NCBI GenBank assembly: GCA_016704535.1 | Contig: JADIZZ010000004.1 | Span: 310,001 to 374,000 of the forward strand | Direction: 5' to 3' | DNA: 64,000 nt | From: Betaproteobacteria bacterium | GTDB taxonomy: Bacteria > Pseudomonadota > Gammaproteobacteria > Burkholderiales > Burkholderiaceae_C | Shown here: piece by piece, positions 63,217 to 64,000 of the stretch | How the letters are laid out: each line of letters begins with the position of its first letter | How positions within the stretch are numbered: the first letter of the stretch is position 1 | Translations under genes and position numbers: made by a program | Notes under the pieces: model-generated | The model's input: only the letters and a program-made list of their open reading frames with translations | Database searches by the model: none | Told to the model about the DNA's origin: nothing

Positions 63217-64000
63217 GGGCAGGAAGCCAGCCACGGATCACGTCCAGTGGCTGCACCGGGCTGAGACCCGCAAACAGCGTGCGCTGGTCTTGCAGCAGCG
63301 CATCACGTCCGGCAGCATCCGGCGGGCCGGCCAGCACCTCGGACAGCCGCTGCGCCAAGGGCGAAGCCAGCTGCGGCCCGGTCTCGCGCAGCAGTGCCAG
63401 ACACTGCTGGGTCTGCCGCCGCCAGTCGAGCCCACCAAACAGCGCCGTCAGGCGCGACTGCTGCGCCGAGGACAGCACGCCGTGCAGCCCAGCGCCGGTC
63501 AGCACCTGGTGGTGCAGCAACTGCGTGCTGTTCATCGGCGGCAACAGGATCACCGGCGTGTCCTGCGACAGGGCCTCGAAGACCGCGCCGATGCCCGGCG
63601 TGGTGATCAGTGTCGATGCGCCCGCGATCAGCTGCGCCGCGCGTTCCGGACTCGTGTCGCCCAGCACGGTGACCGGGCCACCGCCCAGGCCCAGATCGCC
63701 CAGGTGTGCACTGCCGATCACGGTCAGCGCCACGTCCTGCGTGGCGGCAGCATCGATCACGGCCTTGACCAGCACGAAGACCGATCCGCAGACTTGTGCC
63801 CAGCTGACCAAGGGCGAGGTGATGCCCCCCAGATCCAGCACCACACCGCGGCGCGCGGCCAAAGGGTCTGGTGGCGGCAACGGCCACAACAAGGGCGCGG
63901 TCAACGCGACCTGGGCGGCCAGGGTGCGATCGAGCAGGCCCGAGGCGCCCGGGTAGTCCTGCACCAGGTAGCCCCGAAGACCGGGCGGCACGGCGGTGCC

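Overview
The window is high-GC DNA with dense, often 4-nt-overlapping gene strings. Its gene content (tripartite tricarboxylate Bug receptors, TcuA/TcuB, LigJ/LigK, DUF1415, DUF2726) suggests a beta-proteobacterium of the Burkholderiales (Rubrivivax/Leptothrix/Comamonadaceae-like). No rRNA, tRNA, CRISPR array or complete transposon was seen. The genus assignment is inference.

Left part (1-33 kb): housekeeping and catabolism. It opens with srkA, htpG and a RIO-type kinase. A minus-strand string follows: LysR regulator -> tcuA -> tcuB -> class II aldolase -> Bug receptor -> D-2-hydroxyacid dehydrogenase -> Bug receptor. This looks like uptake and oxidation of tricarboxylates or hydroxyacids. 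A PAS-GGDEF diguanylate cyclase, an M16 peptidase and a broken polysaccharide deacetylase come next. From 16 to 21 kb there is a mesaconate/citramalyl-CoA-like module: fumarase-superfamily lyase, frameshifted CitE-type lyase, family III CoA-transferase and MaoC-type hydratase. From 23 to 27 kb there is a LigJ/LigK module for the lower protocatechuate or gallate 4,5-cleavage route. The gaps in this region carry three copies of a long imperfect-palindrome repeat with a conserved 53-nt core. An esterase, small unknown genes, a membrane cyclic-nucleotide-binding protein and a Pat-type protein acetyltransferase complete the segment.

Middle (33-54 kb): a surface polysaccharide locus. It has a polyprenyl-phosphate sugar-1-phosphate transferase, Wza/Wzz-type export proteins, FdtA/B/C-type functions for a dTDP-3-acetamido-3,6-dideoxyhexose, an OafA-type acyltransferase, six glycosyltransferases, asparagine synthetase, an EpsG/Wzy-like polymerase and a Wzx flippase. 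An AT-richer patch (about 34.7-37.0 kb), a DegT aminotransferase remnant and a toxin-antitoxin remnant with a neat palindromic operator suggest gene exchange and decay.

Right part (54-62 kb): a tight minus-strand operon. The first gene encodes a protein that resembles the N-terminal half of a TnpB/IS605-OrfB protein without its RuvC domain. It is followed by two paralogous type I secretion ABC proteins, an HlyD adaptor, a TolC-type outer membrane protein and a cyclophilin lipoprotein. No secreted RTX substrate is in the window.

Far right: a run of 55 G residues (62038-62092) abuts a frameshifted adenosine-deaminase-family gene and a partial glycosyltransferase. The G run looks like a sequencing or assembly artefact, so linkage across it should not be trusted.
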